A stretch of 64,000 nucleotides of DNA from Diphasiastrum complanatum (Eukaryota; Streptophyta; Lycopodiopsida; Lycopodiales; Lycopodiaceae), in the NCBI GenBank assembly GCA_029204225.1, contig CM055111.1:30471464-30535463 (forward strand), read 5' to 3'. Below are positions 9,259 through 21,540 of this stretch, one piece after another. A model generated the notes under the pieces. The model made no database searches, was not told the origin of the DNA, and saw only the letters and a program-made list of their open reading frames with translations. Position 1 is the first letter of the stretch; the number at the start of each line of letters is the position of its first letter. The translations under genes and the position numbers were made by a program.

Positions 9259-12200
9259 CTTCCATCTTAAACTTCTTCAAAAGACTTTGAGCATAGTTTA
9301 CTTGACTTATAAAGATAAAATCAGACCCTCTAAGTACTTCTATGCCTAAGATGAAGTGAAGACACCCTAGATCTACCATCTTGAACTCTAAGGATAGATC
9401 TATCTTGATTTTTTCAATACCATCAACACTATTTCCACTAATGATGATGTCATCTACATAAATGAGTAAAAGTACAATACCAACATCATCAAACTTAATG
9501 TAAAGAGTGGGATCATATTCACTTTGAACAAAAGAAAGTGAAATAAGATAGCAATGTAGTCTTGAATTCCAAGATCTCGAGGCTTGCTTCAAGCCATAGA
9601 TGCTTCTTTGGAGATGGCATACTTTGTTCTCCATTCCATGCTTGATGAACCCTTGTGGCTGCTCCATATAGATATCCTCTTCCAAAAAACCATTCAAGAA
9701 AGCATTAGAGACATCCATTTGACATAGAATCCATCCAAAATGTGATGCAAGTGCAATGATTAGTCTTATTGTGACCATCTTGGCCACGGGTGCAAAAGTT
9801 TCCTCATAGTCTATCCCTCTCTCTTGAGCATAACCTTTTGCAACTAATCTTGCTTTATGTTTGTTAACACTCCCATTTGCATTCAACTTAAGCTTGAAGA
9901 CCCACTTGCATCCTATTACATTCCTTTGAGGTCTCTCAACAAGCAACCAAGTTTCATTCTCAATCAAGGCATCATACTCATCCAACATAGCTTTATACCA
10001 TTCTTTGGAGTTCAATGCATCTTCAACATTAGACGGTTCTTCAAAACTAGATAAAGCATAAGAAGTGGATGATATACCCTCAACTTGCTGTCCTTTGCCT
10101 TGATATGTGAGCCTTGATGGCTCCACTTTTGCCCTTGAAGATCTCCTTGGTGTGATAGGTGGGTTTGGTGCTTGCTCCTCCATGAGCTCCTCCTCAAAAC
10201 CAAGATCTTGCTCCTCGGCCATCTTCTTCTTGATTGTTGGAGCACTTGAGCCTTCTTCAAGCATATGCATATGATGTTCATCAAAGATGACATCCCTTGA
10301 AACAACAAATTTGTTCAAGGATGGGAGATAGACTTTGTAGCCCTTGCTTGAGCTTGCATATCCAAGCATGATCCCTCTTGTGGAAGATGGATCCTCCTTG
10401 GTTCTTGTTTTCAATGGCACATGCACATAACATATACACCCAAATACTTTCAAGTGATTAAGATTGGGTTTCTTTCCATACAACATCTCATATGGAGTTT
10501 TGCCTTCAATTGCTTTGCAAGACACCCTATTCATCAAGTAGTTTGCACATACAAGAGACTCACCCCAAAAGGATTTGGACAAACAAGCATCTAATCTTAA
10601 AGCCTTAGAACATTCACATAATGTTCTATTCCTTCTTTCAGCAACTCCATTTTGTTGAGGAGTGTAAGGACAAGAAGTCTCTTTCTTGATCCCTTCCTCC
10701 TCACAAAAGGCCTTGAACTCATTGGAGATGAATTCTCCACCATTGTCACTTCTAAGAATCTTGATGCTATGATTATGATGCTTTTCCACAAACAACTTGA
10801 ACTTTACAAAAGTATCAAATACTTGAGACTTGAAGGAAAGTAAGAACACCCAACAATATCTTGAGTAGTCATCAATGAAGGTTAAAAACATGGATGAACC
10901 TCCATTAGATTTGGTGCTAGCAATGTGCACATCCGAGTGTATGAGTTCAAGAGGATGAGATGACTTTGTGATGGAGTTAGGAAACACCTTCTTATGTGCC
11001 TTGGATAAGGCACAAGCTTCACAAACCTTTTCTTCCTTCCCAATAGACCTTGGTAGGCCTAAAGCATACTCCTCCTTGATCATAGCCTCCATGGAACCCG
11101 AGTTGACATGTCCAAGTCTTTTGTGCCATAAAGTAAAGGTAGATATCTTGCTCTTCTCGGCCAACATGACAACATTAGTATCCACAAATGCATCCAGCTT
11201 ATAAAGTTTGCCAAGTCTAGTGCCCTTAGCCACTATCTTACCCTTCTTCTTGATGAAACATTCATTTGAAGCAAAGTCAACATTGAAACCATTGTCTACT
11301 ATTTGGCCAACACTTAGTAGATTCTTTGTTATTGTAGGAATGTACAAAACACCTTCTATGTTGATCTTTTTGGAAGATCCTAAGCAAAGGGGAATGCTAC
11401 CAACTCCTTCAATCTTACAAGCTTCATCATTTGCTGTATAGATAGACTTTATAGGTCCATCATAAGATAAGAGAGAAGAGAAAAACTCCCTTTTACTAGT
11501 CATGTGTGAACTAGCACCCGAGTCAATCCACCAAGGATCTTCTCCTTTGAAGCTTGTTGAAGAAAATATGGACATCATGAGAGAGTCCTCATGTGAACTC
11601 TCCTCCTCCTCCTCTTTGCTCATGTTGGCTTGGCTTTGATCTTGCTTCCTCTTGAAGCATTCCGAGGCATAATGCCCCATCTTGCTACAATAGTAGCACT
11701 TCACCTTTGATTTGTCCTTCTTGACTTTGGTGGTTGATGGAGATGCCTTTGGGGGTCCTTCTTGATCCTCAAGCTTTGTAGACTTCTTGAATGTTGATCC
11801 TTTGCCTTTGGACTTGCCTTTTCCTTTGGTGAAGAGAGCTTGGTCATCTCCACCTTGGATGGAAAGCCTATCCATCCTCTCTTGCATTTGGCTCCTTCTT
11901 GATTCCTCGGCCATGAGCGTGCCTTGGAGTTCTTCAAGTATGGGTAGCTTACCCATAATTGCATATCCCTGAACCAAATTGTCAAATTCAAAGCTTAGTC
12001 CATTCAATATGAGTTGAACAAGCTCTTCATCCTTGATAGGTTCACCTATAAAGGCTAGCTCTTTGTTCAATTCTTTTACTCTTAGGACAAAAGTATGTGC
12101 ACTCTCTCCTTTCTTTTGATAGCTTCTATAGATTTGATTCTTCAAAGCTAACATTCTAGTTTGGTTCTTGGATTCATAGACCTTTTGCAAAGTCTCCCAA

Positions 12201-12463
12201 GCATCTTGAGCTGAAGTGCAATCTCCTACCTCTCTTAAGAGTTCATTTGCAACATTCATTTTTATGCAATGTAGTGCAACATTGCACCTCTTGATGTATT
12301 TGGCTTTTTCTTGAGGATGAATAGGTTCACCCTCCTTACCATTTACAATTTCCATCAGATCTTGCATGATCATGATAGATTCCATTCTAACTTTCCATAT
12401 GGAATAGTTAGTTTTGTTGAGCCTTTCATTAGTATCCAAAAGATATGCATTTATAGATGCCAT
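9259..12463 (-). pseudogene. gag-pol: B1 gag-pol 5' part: gag, protease, integrase and most of RT
   Basis: This minus-strand frame of about 1069 codons starts MASINAYLLDTNERLN, parallel to the gag of A. It holds the gag zinc knuckle CYYCSKMGHYASEC, the protease motif DSGASSHMT, the HKRLGH zinc module, integrase motifs HSDVH, RSDNGGEF and QQNGVAERRN, the basic linker PRRSSRAKVEPSRL, and the RT motifs QMDVSNAFLNG, YGLKQASRSW and YVDDIIISG. It is open over its whole length but truncated: element A entered after KKFKME, and the stop codon TGA comes from the end of the A 3' LTR read backwards. The rest of pol lies at 2071-2827. It was probably functional until A inserted. Confidence 0.93.
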
Positions 12464-13261
12464 CTAGTCTCCTAATCAAGGACTTGACACAAATGAAGGT
12501 TACTTCTATTGATTTGATTGAAGGTCTACCTTATCCCACTTCTTAGGGACCTGAAAAGATCAGTAATAGACTTCCTATAAAGATCTAAGAATGATCTCTA
12601 ACAAAATCAAATCATAGAATACTAGAAACAATGCACTTGCTTGATTGAAGTAGACAATACTAGTAGAATTGCCCCTCTTTCTATAAAGAACATTAAAGCT
12701 TCCAAATGATCTGATCAAGAGTGAATTTCAGCAACCTAATATACTTCCAAAATCACTTGTAAAAGATCTAAATGGAACTTAATGAGGATGCAACACAATC
12801 TACTATCCAATCACAAGCAAAAAATGATCAAAATTGATGAAAAATTGATCTAATTTGGTGCATAACTCAAGCAATGGTTGGACTGAATCTAAATCACTTT
12901 AGGAGGTGCCTACTACACCTTAGAACAGCCTTGAAGAGTCCCCAAAACTCTGATCTTCCCTCTCCTTGAATGCTAGAAAGCCTTCTCTATGAAATCACCT
13001 CCAAAACTCGCTTAGAAATCAATGCTTGGAGCAAGCAAAACTTGCTATCTTGGTAATGTGAATTGAATTCAACTTTGCCTCTGGTTTTAGACACCTAAAC
13101 ACCTGCAAATGAAGTCACACAACACCAATCTCCAATGTATTTGACTCACTTTGAGTTCTAGAATCAATACTAGATGCTAAGATCCAATCTACACAAGATT
13201 TAGATCAAAAATTGTGATCAAATTGAATGCAAACCAAGGATTTAGCTCATTTCAGCCTTTA
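12464..13261 (-). other. B1 leader
   Basis: This 0.8-kb untranslated leader lies between the primer site and the gag start. The same sequence occurs in B2 (22862-23659) and B3 (57645-58434). No frame of note was seen. Confidence 0.8.
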
Positions 13262-13274
13262 GGCTCTGATACCA
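13262..13274 (-). promoter_or_regulatory. B1 primer binding site
   Basis: The minus strand reads TGGTATCAGAGCC directly after the LTR, complementary to initiator tRNA-Met. Confidence 0.92.
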
Positions 13275-13956
13275 TGTAAAAATTACAGCAAATAAGGATC
13301 CTAAAACACTTGAAATGATGAGGGAAACAATAGATTATGATTTCATAAGATTAGCACAAGTTGAACCATCAAAATCCATCAAAAATCTATGCTTGAACCT
13401 CACTAAATGGCCCAAATCCTTGAAGAAGGCTTCACACGTGTGAAAGTACGGCCTTCCACAGTCTGAGTACTGTACACCAGACCTACATTCAATCCTATAA
13501 TCATTAGTAATCACAAGTACTCAAACAATTATGAACATAGAGAGCAATTGCACCATTATGAGAGAAAAAACATGAAATTGCTTGATTGATTTTGGTGAGA
13601 TATCATCACCTATATATACATGATCCATCACGGTTTTGGGCAGGTATGAGTAGCCCTAAACCTATCCCTAATGCTAATTTTGGTGGATATTTCATCCCTA
13701 CCAAGTTAGGGTTGGAATCTTGGAGATCCCTCAACAATGCAAAAATTACCAAAAATAGCTCCTATTTTTTCTCCCTTGTATCTAAGCATAATTTGGACTC
13801 ATTCCAAAGGTTCTAACACTTAGTTCTACTTGAGAACATCCTTATGAATGGAATCCTATGCTATTTGGCACGTGTGACAAGCCACATCATGACCATCTAA
13901 CTATTTACAAGTCATATGACCAAAACTAGTCAAGCTAGAATTGTGAATTTTTAACA
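13275..13956 (-). repeat. B1 5' LTR
   Basis: It is 682 bp and near-identical to 1375-2056. On the minus strand TATATATA lies at about 13611-13618. The palindrome TTCACACGTGTGAA (13431-13444) falls about 170 bp downstream of it, so it is probably in the transcribed part. Confidence 0.93.
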
Positions 13957-13961
13957 CAGAT
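13957..13961. repeat. Target-site duplication of B1, right copy
   Basis: CAGAT follows the LTR terminus and matches 1370-1374. Confidence 0.9.
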
Positions 13962-15475
13962 AAGATCTACTTACTTATTGTGCTTCTTACAAGATTATTA
14001 CTCACAAACTAGAGATCTATAATCACTTACTTACTCCATATAAAACTCTTGCTCACATTAACAATTCACATCATTCAACATCAGAATGCTTCAAGAACTC
14101 AACACACGACTCGAATAACAAAATAGTATATAGTAATAATAAGAAGTACTCTAAGGATTCTCATTCCAATGACAATAACTTCTTACAAGCCTCCATGCAC
14201 AAGATGCATGCTCCCTCGTCAATTCTACTAATCACTACATTGATCACCAATACATCGAACTGGCTTGATGAGAATCGTGAGATGCTCTGATACGTGTAAT
14301 GAATCTAGGGGAGAAAATTCACAAAACAGTCGCGACTCTCTTTCAAGATTCGGATGAAGTTCAGATGCGTTTGCTAGGCACTGCCAGCTGAAACACTCCT
14401 ACAATCCTCCAAAGAGTAGTTAGTTACTACTGATCTATGTTCATAAAATCAATACAACAATTGACTTAATTTCACCCAAGGTGTGGAATTCAAAGGGAAC
14501 AAGAAAACTCAGACATATGGAATAAACAGCATAAGCATTCAACATCCAAGATCAGACACAACTAGAAATAGTCTATATTGATTTTTTCTGATTTTTTCAG
14601 GGAACTGCATGCGAATCCACGCATTGTGTGGGCATGAGAGAAGCACGGTTCTCTCACGAGTAGTAGTCTCGCTTCACTAGCGGACAATTGGATCTTTTGA
14701 TCCTAGATAGAATTATCTTCTCGCACGCAGGCGGAGCTTCTGTCTGTGTTCATCTTAATTGCTTACTAGCATGAGACTTCTTCAGTGTCTCTTCTCTTAG
14801 TTATACTCTGTGTATCCTGTTTTGATATATGTCAAGTATTATCCAGTAAGTACGGTCTCTCTATGTAAACCTAAGATTAGAGTGATTATACATCTCCAAC
14901 TAATCAATAAATTACAAGAGTGGTAGATTAGCCACGACCTAGGAAGTATCTGTTGATGTCAGGCCGTCAGGTCAGATCTCTGTACTTCTAGGTACTTGCG
15001 TGATCTCTGGTGGTACTCCTTGGAGTGTGAGGATAGAAGGGTTTCATTTCCACCGTTGGTTTCATTTACTTCGTTTGCCTTTCTCTCTTGCTGGACCACA
15101 AAGGAATCTCGTTCGTAGATCCTTCGTGTTCGCAAACCGTTCGTCTTCGTCTCCGTTGACTTTCATGTTTGCAAAACTCTTCGTGTTTCGTGTCTCCAGA
15201 TGTTCGAATTCGCGAACATCTTCGTCAAGTGAAGGGCTGAAAGCTAGCAATGCTTTGTAATCAGAAACACTTTGTTTCTTCATGACTATCCTTCCCTGGA
15301 TAGCCGATGCCACATTCTTTGGCTCCTCTTCTTTTTATATTTCTTCTTCTTACCAACCCGCGAGCTTCTTGGCTATCACTTTCTATAACTGAATATTGTT
15401 GAATTCTCCAGTACCGGGTTACATCCAACGAACTTTAATGTAATTAACTAGTCTTTCCTCAACTCATGGTCTTAT
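13962..15475. other. Gene-free stretch, possible old minus-strand LTR
   Basis: No convincing gene was seen. GCTCTGATAC at 14284-14293, followed by GTGTAATGAATC, resembles a decayed reversed primer site next to an LTR end, so part of 14296-15475 may be an old minus-strand LTR. The section 15060-15230 is richer in TTCG words, but the two opposed frames there have no recognisable domain. Confidence 0.3.
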
Positions 15476-17099
15476 TGTGAAAAATGCAAAAATAAGCTTG
15501 GTAGGGCCAAAAATCTTGTATATAGATAAACACACATGTGTTGAGCCTGTTTCCATGTGTAAAACTAGTGTACTTGTCATGTACCATAATCATATATGTT
15601 GTACATATGATTTAATTCAAGTTCTAGTGGCTAAAATGGCCAAAAACTAGTTTTTTAGATATATGACACATGGCATCAATCTATTGATTGCATGAGCCAA
15701 ATATTTTGGTTAGGTGTCATATCCCATGTGTAGAGGACAGATCACACGTGTGGAATAAGCTGAAGTAGGCAAATTTTGACTTCTAGAAGATTTCCAAGTA
15801 GATCTCCATATAGAAGGAAAATGGACCAAAAGTGCTCAAAATAGAAGGTTTTGTCCAAGTGTCAGTTTTGTATGATGAATTATCATATGACAAAGCACCT
15901 TCACACATGTGGGATCAGAGAGATGATCAGTACCATGGCATTTCCATCTTCGAATCAAAAACATTAATCTTCGTTGAAACATAAAACTATTTAGCTCTTT
16001 TGCAAGAGACACCTTTGGAACTCTTTGATAAGATTTAGGTGTCGCTTGAACTCAACCTTGTGGAAGGCATGATAAGGAGTCGAGGACATATGAGGCTCTT
16101 ATTTTCTTGTCAGAAATCCAAACAATCCCACTAGAGTGTAATCATCAATTACTAGTTGTCAAATGGAGTTCTATTGTTAAAATCTCGATGTACTAACTTC
16201 TTTCAGCAACTAGAAGTGATGACCCAAATTAAGATTTCAATGATTGGTTTTATCGGAGTACCATTTTGTGATGGATTGGATCAGGTGGAAATAAAGCTTT
16301 AATCCTAATGTTATGTTCAAAGATGTCTATACTAATCTTGGTTTGAATACTAACATTTGATTTAGGTTGATTGGTTGAAGAAATTTTGTTAGTAAAAGTA
16401 TGATGGTTGAAAAACTTGTGATGTGGAATTATTCACTTTAGAGATTTCCCAGATGTGTTATTTACTCATGAGAAATAGAGTTCTTTTGTAGCTGAGTTAC
16501 AAGATTCTCAATGAGCTATGTGAGTAACATATGTGGATTATGGATGAATCTGCTTGTTGTAGCCCATGTTTATGTATAGAAACATAGTTGGATATGTACG
16601 TCCTAATCTTGTGGATGATTGACGAATCTAAGATTCTAAATGTTTATGATTGACAGATCATAAATTGATACTTAATTATCAATGAAGATTAGAGAAAATA
16701 TGATGATTCTTAAGAGATGAGTAATTCTCGATCTGCCACTTATTGTATATATAGAGCCACATTTGGCCATAATCATTGTGAGACACCAATCTTGGTTTTG
16801 GAAGCAATTCTGAGTGATTCTCTCCATTTGTCTACATTGGTTTTGATTGTTTTGAGGTTCTATCAATGTGTACTTGATTTTCAGGTTGGAGTCCGTACTC
16901 AGACAGTGTTTCACACGTGTGAAACCATAAATTACACTTACCTTCAATCAATGATTGTTCTTGTTAGGATTTTTTGTCTAGAATTGATCTAGATTGATCT
17001 TAATCTGAAGGAGATTGATAGATTAAGTAATCTGACAACCAATCCCTCTTGAGGATCAGATTAGGATCCACTCTTGGTCCTTTTTGCACTTTTTCCACA
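15476..17099 (+). mobile_element. Copia element E, 5' LTR
   Basis: It begins TGTGAAAAATGC, ends TTTTTCCACA, and is directly followed by a primer site. It is homologous, in opposite orientation, to F (20739-21530) and G (38251-38797). It includes a TATA box (GTATATATAG near 16745), GTCCGTAC at 16891-16898 and TTTCACACGTGTGAAA at 16909-16924. About 0.8 kb (15936-16734) is absent from F and G and is an insertion. Confidence 0.78.
15936..16734. other. Insertion of unknown sequence inside the E LTR
   Basis: F and G run straight from GATCAGTACCACGAGCTC to CACTTATTGTATATATAG or a close variant. In E these two parts are separated by about 0.8 kb, and the short CGAGCTCC link is missing. The insert has no long frame, no clear terminal inverted repeats and no obvious target duplication. 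Confidence 0.55.
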
Positions 17100-17112
17100 T
17101 GGTATCAGAGCC
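17100..17112 (+). promoter_or_regulatory. E primer binding site
   Basis: TGGTATCAGAGCC directly follows the LTR end CCACA. Confidence 0.9.
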
Positions 17113-18490
17113 TAGTACAAGAGGTTTTGTTGAAATTGATGGGGTTAATCCAAATCAAAGCCAAAATTAGCAGTTTTTTGGAAACTAGTCAAATTTTGTG
17201 TAGCGACTTGGATTTGATAGCTATCCTCAAATATTTTGGTCCAGATCTTGTTGTGGGATATAGGAACCCTTTTCACACGTGTGAGGCCGTACAGCTCCGG
17301 TTTTGACTGAGAAATTTCAAAAATTTGTAGAATTTGATTCACATACCCAATTTGAGTGATTTTTGGTGCAAAATCAAGCATTTTCTATAGAAGATCTAAT
17401 CCCTTGATTAGTTCTTGGATTAGATCAGCCAAAAAATTAAAATTGAAGCTTGAATGAGGTGCATTAATTTATCTACTCTAATTTTTTGAGTGCATGTTGA
17501 AGTTGAGAGAGATTTTTGCTAAAAATCATAGATTAAGGAGTGATATGCAAGGTGAGAGGTTGAAATCCATTGTATCATCACTCTAGATTTGTTCAAGAGT
17601 GATAGGGTCAAGTTTAGAAGCATCAATTTGCTAGAAAACATCCTTGGATCTGTCCTCCAAGTGAAACCTTTGAGAGTTTCTAGTGCATATAGAGCATCTA
17701 TGCAAATCTTTTGTAGAATTTGACATAGATTGGCTTCAATTGAGAGTTCTAGAAAAGAGATTGAGATCCAAGTCACATTGTTCAACCCTACTCAATTTGT
17801 TTGAGTGACTGTAAGGTTTGAAAAGAGTCATTAAGGTGTCTATGGCAAATGTGTAGAGAGAGATCCAATTTTCTAAGAGTTCCTTCCTTTGTAGAGGGCA
17901 AGATCTAGAAGCTCATTTTGAGTTGTTATTGGTGGAGAATTTGTCTTCTCCTAAGTGATCAAATCTTTCTAAGTGGCATTAGCTCTTTGAAGCACAATAT
18001 CTTAGTGAGAAAAATCACAACCTTTGATTTTCAATTTCATTACAAGTCTTAAAAGGTAGAGTAATTGGTGGGATCCAATAGGAGTAATTGAATTCAATTT
18101 GTTGAGCAAAAATTGACATAGTCTGTATGAAACTCAAATTAGTTCTATTCAACTTTCTTTGTGAAAGTGTGAGGGTCAATTTGTAATCCCATTGGATGTC
18201 TAGAATGAGGAGTCATGAGTATTCATGCATGGTTGAGATCTTTGTGAATCTCTAGTTGTCTAAAGTTTTTAAGCTTTGTGAAAAATTGATGGTATAGTTT
18301 GTTGTCAAATCAAATCAAATTCATTCTAAATCTCAAGAGTGAGATTATTTGGATCAAGAGTGAGTACAAAAGAAGTGATTAAGTTTGATTTTCATGTGTT
18401 TGAAACAAAACCCATCTTTTGTTCAAGAATCTCAAGTGTTGAGAGAACTAGTCAAGTGAAAAGGAAAATCTAGGTGTCAAATCTTTTCAT
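17113..18490 (+). other. E leader, no coding region
   Basis: This is about 1.4 kb of AT-rich leader; its first 350 bp match the F leader (20373-20725, opposite strand). It contains another TTTCACACGTGTGA at 17272-17285. No gag frame follows: the sequence changes to reverse-oriented gypsy DNA near 18490. Confidence 0.65.
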
Positions 18491-18496
18491 ATCCAT

Positions 18497-18757
18497 TCAA
18501 ACCTCTATCCTGGAAGATGGTGGTTGTCCGTAAGGTTTTGGTTCCATCAAATTGGCTGGAGGAGCGGAGTGCTTTGGTGGGGCAGGTAAAGCTAAACGTT
18601 CCGGGTATCCAAGGGCAGATTGTCGCAGTCTTACTGCTAGATTACCTCCATACTGTGGTTCTCGATATCCCATCTGGGCATATCGTTGTTGAATTATCCA
18701 AGGGTTAAAGTTGCAAAAAGCAGTCTCGTGATCAGGTGCATTACACAAATGGCAAAC
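18497..18757 (-). pseudogene. Gag zinc-knuckle fragment
   Basis: The minus strand reads VCHLCNAPDHETAFC, a CX2CX4HX4C zinc knuckle of the retrotransposon gag type. A proline-rich tail of about 60 residues follows and ends at a stop at 18497. It lies downstream of an integrase fragment on the same strand, the wrong order for one element, so it is a rearranged piece of a gypsy or related element. Confidence 0.6.
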
Positions 18758-18802
18758 AGGTTGCTATTGCTCCTACTCATCACATGCAATTCATAGCATT
18801 TC

Positions 18803-20372
18803 CTACATATCGTGTAGAAAATCCGCTACTTTTTTAAACTTGATCGTCCTAGTCTCAACCACAATGGGTGACCTAGGCTCAAAACCATACATAAGCATAA
18901 ACGGGCTATAACTGATAGCCGAATGCTTACTACTATTATAGGCAAACTCGATCAATGGAAGGTACTTCTTCCAATCATATTGCCATCTAGAAACATATGC
19001 CTGAAGCATTTGTTCCATCGTCTAATTTGTTCTTTTCATCTATCCATCTGTCTCAGGATGATCAGAAAAACCCAAGCTCAGTGTCATCTCTAGTTTAGCA
19101 AACACGGCAGACCAAAAGTGACTGGTGAACTTTGGATCGCGATTGCTCACAATATCACTTGGTAATCGGTAAAGGCTAAACAAATGCTCTACAAATATCT
19201 GACCAAATCAAAAGCCTTCGTGGTGATCTTTATCAGAATAAACATAGCCAATTTGGTAAGACGGTCGACCACAACCCAAATTGCATCATGCTCTTTATTT
19301 GTCCACGGTAATCCAACCACGAAATTCATGGAAATACTATCCCATCTCTTATCAGGCATATCCAATGGATGCAACAAACTGCCAGCCTTGGTGTTCAGCT
19401 TTATTCAACTGGCATTGGTCAGACTTGACCACATAAGATTCTACAAAGGGCATAAGTTTTGGCCAATAAAAACCCCTTCATACCAAATGTTATGTACAAT
19501 GATGTATGCCGGGATGTCCTGCACATGGTGAGTAATGACATTCATAAAGAATTTTATTCTTAACAACATCCACATCATGCACACAAACCTTCCCTTTCCT
19601 GAACAAAAGTCCATCACGGATAGAGAAGTCATCACTTCCCTTTATATCCTTCCCCCCAAACTGACCACCATGATTATCAATCCCGCTTTATGAAACTACT
19701 AGAACCCTATTTCAGATTGGTCCAAAATGTGGGTCTTTCTCATAAAGACCTCTTAGGGAGAGATAAAAGTTTGTACTGATCTCATTGAAGAAAAGTTCAT
19801 TCAATTTACCAATTCGACTAAGTGCATTAGCCACTTGATTAGATGAGCCCTTGATATACCGCACTTCAAAGTCAAATTTTTGCATGAGTTCTGCCCCTCT
19901 GGCCTTGCGACCTCGCAAGTCATTCATGATTATAGAAATACTTTAAAGGTTGATGATCCATATTAACCATGAATTGATTATCGTACAAGTAATGCCTCCA
20001 TGATTTCAAAGCATGGATCACAGCAAAAAGCTCTTTTTCCTGAGTGGTGTACCTGACCTCTGCATCGGTTAGTTTCTTACTCTCAAAGGCAACAAACTGG
20101 CCCTCCTATAAGAGAACAACTCCAATAGCCGTATCACTCACATTAGTGTTAATGACGAACGACAAATCTCAATCCGCTATTCTCAAAATTGGAGCTGAGG
20201 CAATGAGAAGCTTGAGTTTGCAAAAAATCTCATCTAATTTCTCATTCCATCTAATGGGAGGACTTGGCCTACCTTTGCGTCATTTCACTCCTTTCAACAT
20301 ATTGTTCAAAGGTGTAGCAATCTTTGAGTACTCCTCTGCAAATCTATGGAAAAAATCAGAGAAACTCATTTA
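18803..20372 (-). pseudogene. Ty3/gypsy pol relic: RT end, RNase H, integrase
   Basis: Read on the minus strand from 20372 downwards it gives the RT thumb and RNase H (NEKLDEIFCKLK, then EKELFAVIHALKSWRHYLYD), the RNase H end (FEVRYIKGSSNQVANALSRI), the integrase zinc module, the core (DKRWDSISMNFVVGLPW, DRLTKLAMFI, LPSDIVSNRDPKFTSHFW) and the integrase end (LIEFAYNSSKHSAISYSPF). Domain order RT-RH-IN identifies Ty3/gypsy rather than copia. Several stops and frameshifts break it (for example near 19018, 19377, 19635 and 19927). Both ends are truncated, and it abuts the copia leader of F on one side. Confidence 0.88.
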
Positions 20373-20725
20373 ATGCACCTGAATCAAGCTCCAAATTTAA
20401 TTTTTTGGCTGATCTAATCCAAGAACAAATCATAGGGATAGAATCTCTATAGAAAAAGCTTGAATTTGCACTAAAAATTCTCTAAATTTGGGTGTGTGAG
20501 TCAAATTATACATAAATTTGAATTTTCTCAACCAAAACCGGATTTGTATGGCCTCACACATGTGAAATGTACTCCTACAGCTCACAACAAATTATGGTTC
20601 AAAATTTTTGAGTATAGCTATCAAATCCAACTCGCCACATCAAAATTAGCTAGTTTCCAAAACTTTGCTAATTTGGGCTTAGTTTTGGATCAACCCCATC
20701 AATATCAATGAATCCTCTTGTACTT
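20373..20725 (-). other. F leader
   Basis: This matches the first 350 bp of the E leader on the opposite strand, up to GGTGCATTAA. Beyond that it changes to gypsy RT sequence in the same orientation. Confidence 0.7.
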
Positions 20726-20738
20726 GGCTCTGATACCA
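20726..20738 (-). promoter_or_regulatory. F primer binding site
   Basis: The minus strand reads TGGTATCAGAGCC directly after the LTR end TTTTCACA. Confidence 0.9.
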
Positions 20739-21530
20739 TGTGAAAATATGCAAAATAGGACCAAGAATGGATCCTAAAATGATCCACAAGAGGGATTGGA
20801 TGTTAGATACAATTGATCTATCAATCTACACAAGATTTAGATCAATCTAGATCAATTCTAGGCATGAACATCTAACAAGAACAATCATCAATGAAGGTAA
20901 ATGTACTTGCTGGTTTCACACGTGTGAAAACCTGTCAGAGTACGGACTCCAGCCTGAAAACAATTTACACTATGATAGAAACTCAAATCAATCAAAACAA
21001 TTGAAGACAAATGGAGAGATTGACACAAAATTGCTTCCAAAATCAAGATTGGTGTTTCAAGTTGATTATGGCCAAATATGCCTCTATATATACATTTCTT
21101 GGAGCTCGTGGTACTGATCATGCATCAAATCTCACACATGTGAGGATGCTTTGTCATTTGATGAATCATCATGCAAAATTGACGCTTGGATCAAATTTCT
21201 ATTTTAAGCACTTTTGGTCCATTTTCCTACTATATGGAGAACTACTAAGAAATCTTCTAGAAGTCAAAACTGGCCTACTTCAGCCTTTTCCACACATGTG
21301 AGTAGTCAATAGATTGATGCAATGTGTCATATGACTTGAAAACTAGATTTTGGCCTCTTTAGCCACTAGAACTTGAATTAAATCAAATGTACAACCTATA
21401 TGATTATGGTACATGACAACTACATTTATTTCCCACGTGGGAACATGCTCCACACATGTGTAATCATCCTACATACATAGAGTTGGCCTTGAGCAAGCAT
21501 AATTTGCATTGATTCTTTAATTTGTTAGCA
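20739..21530 (-). mobile_element. Copia element F, 5' LTR
   Basis: This is the minus-strand relative of the E LTR without its insertion. It carries TTTCACACGTGTGAAA at 20914-20929, followed by GTACGGACTCC, a TATATATA box at about 21092-21099, and CCCACGTGGG at 21432-21441. The outer end near 21530 is approximate; H sequence starts just beyond. Confidence 0.72.
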
Positions 21531-21540
21531 ATAAGATCTC

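Larger units (their letters stand above)
1375..13956 (-). mobile_element. Copia retrotransposon B1, interrupted by element A
   Basis: This is a complete Ty1/copia element on the minus strand. Its 5' LTR is 13275-13956, the primer site 13262-13274, the gag-pol 12463 down to 2071, the purine tract GAGGAGGAG next to 2056, and the 3' LTR 1375-2056. Both LTRs are 682 bp and differ at only two positions that I found (A/G at 1744 versus 13644, and C/A in the following GGATC/GGATA). CAGAT lies on both outer sides (1370-1374 and 13957-13961), the expected 5-bp target duplication. Without the insertion of A the element is about 6.15 kb. It is dead: A splits the reverse transcriptase and small deletions break the RNase H part. 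Confidence 0.93.
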
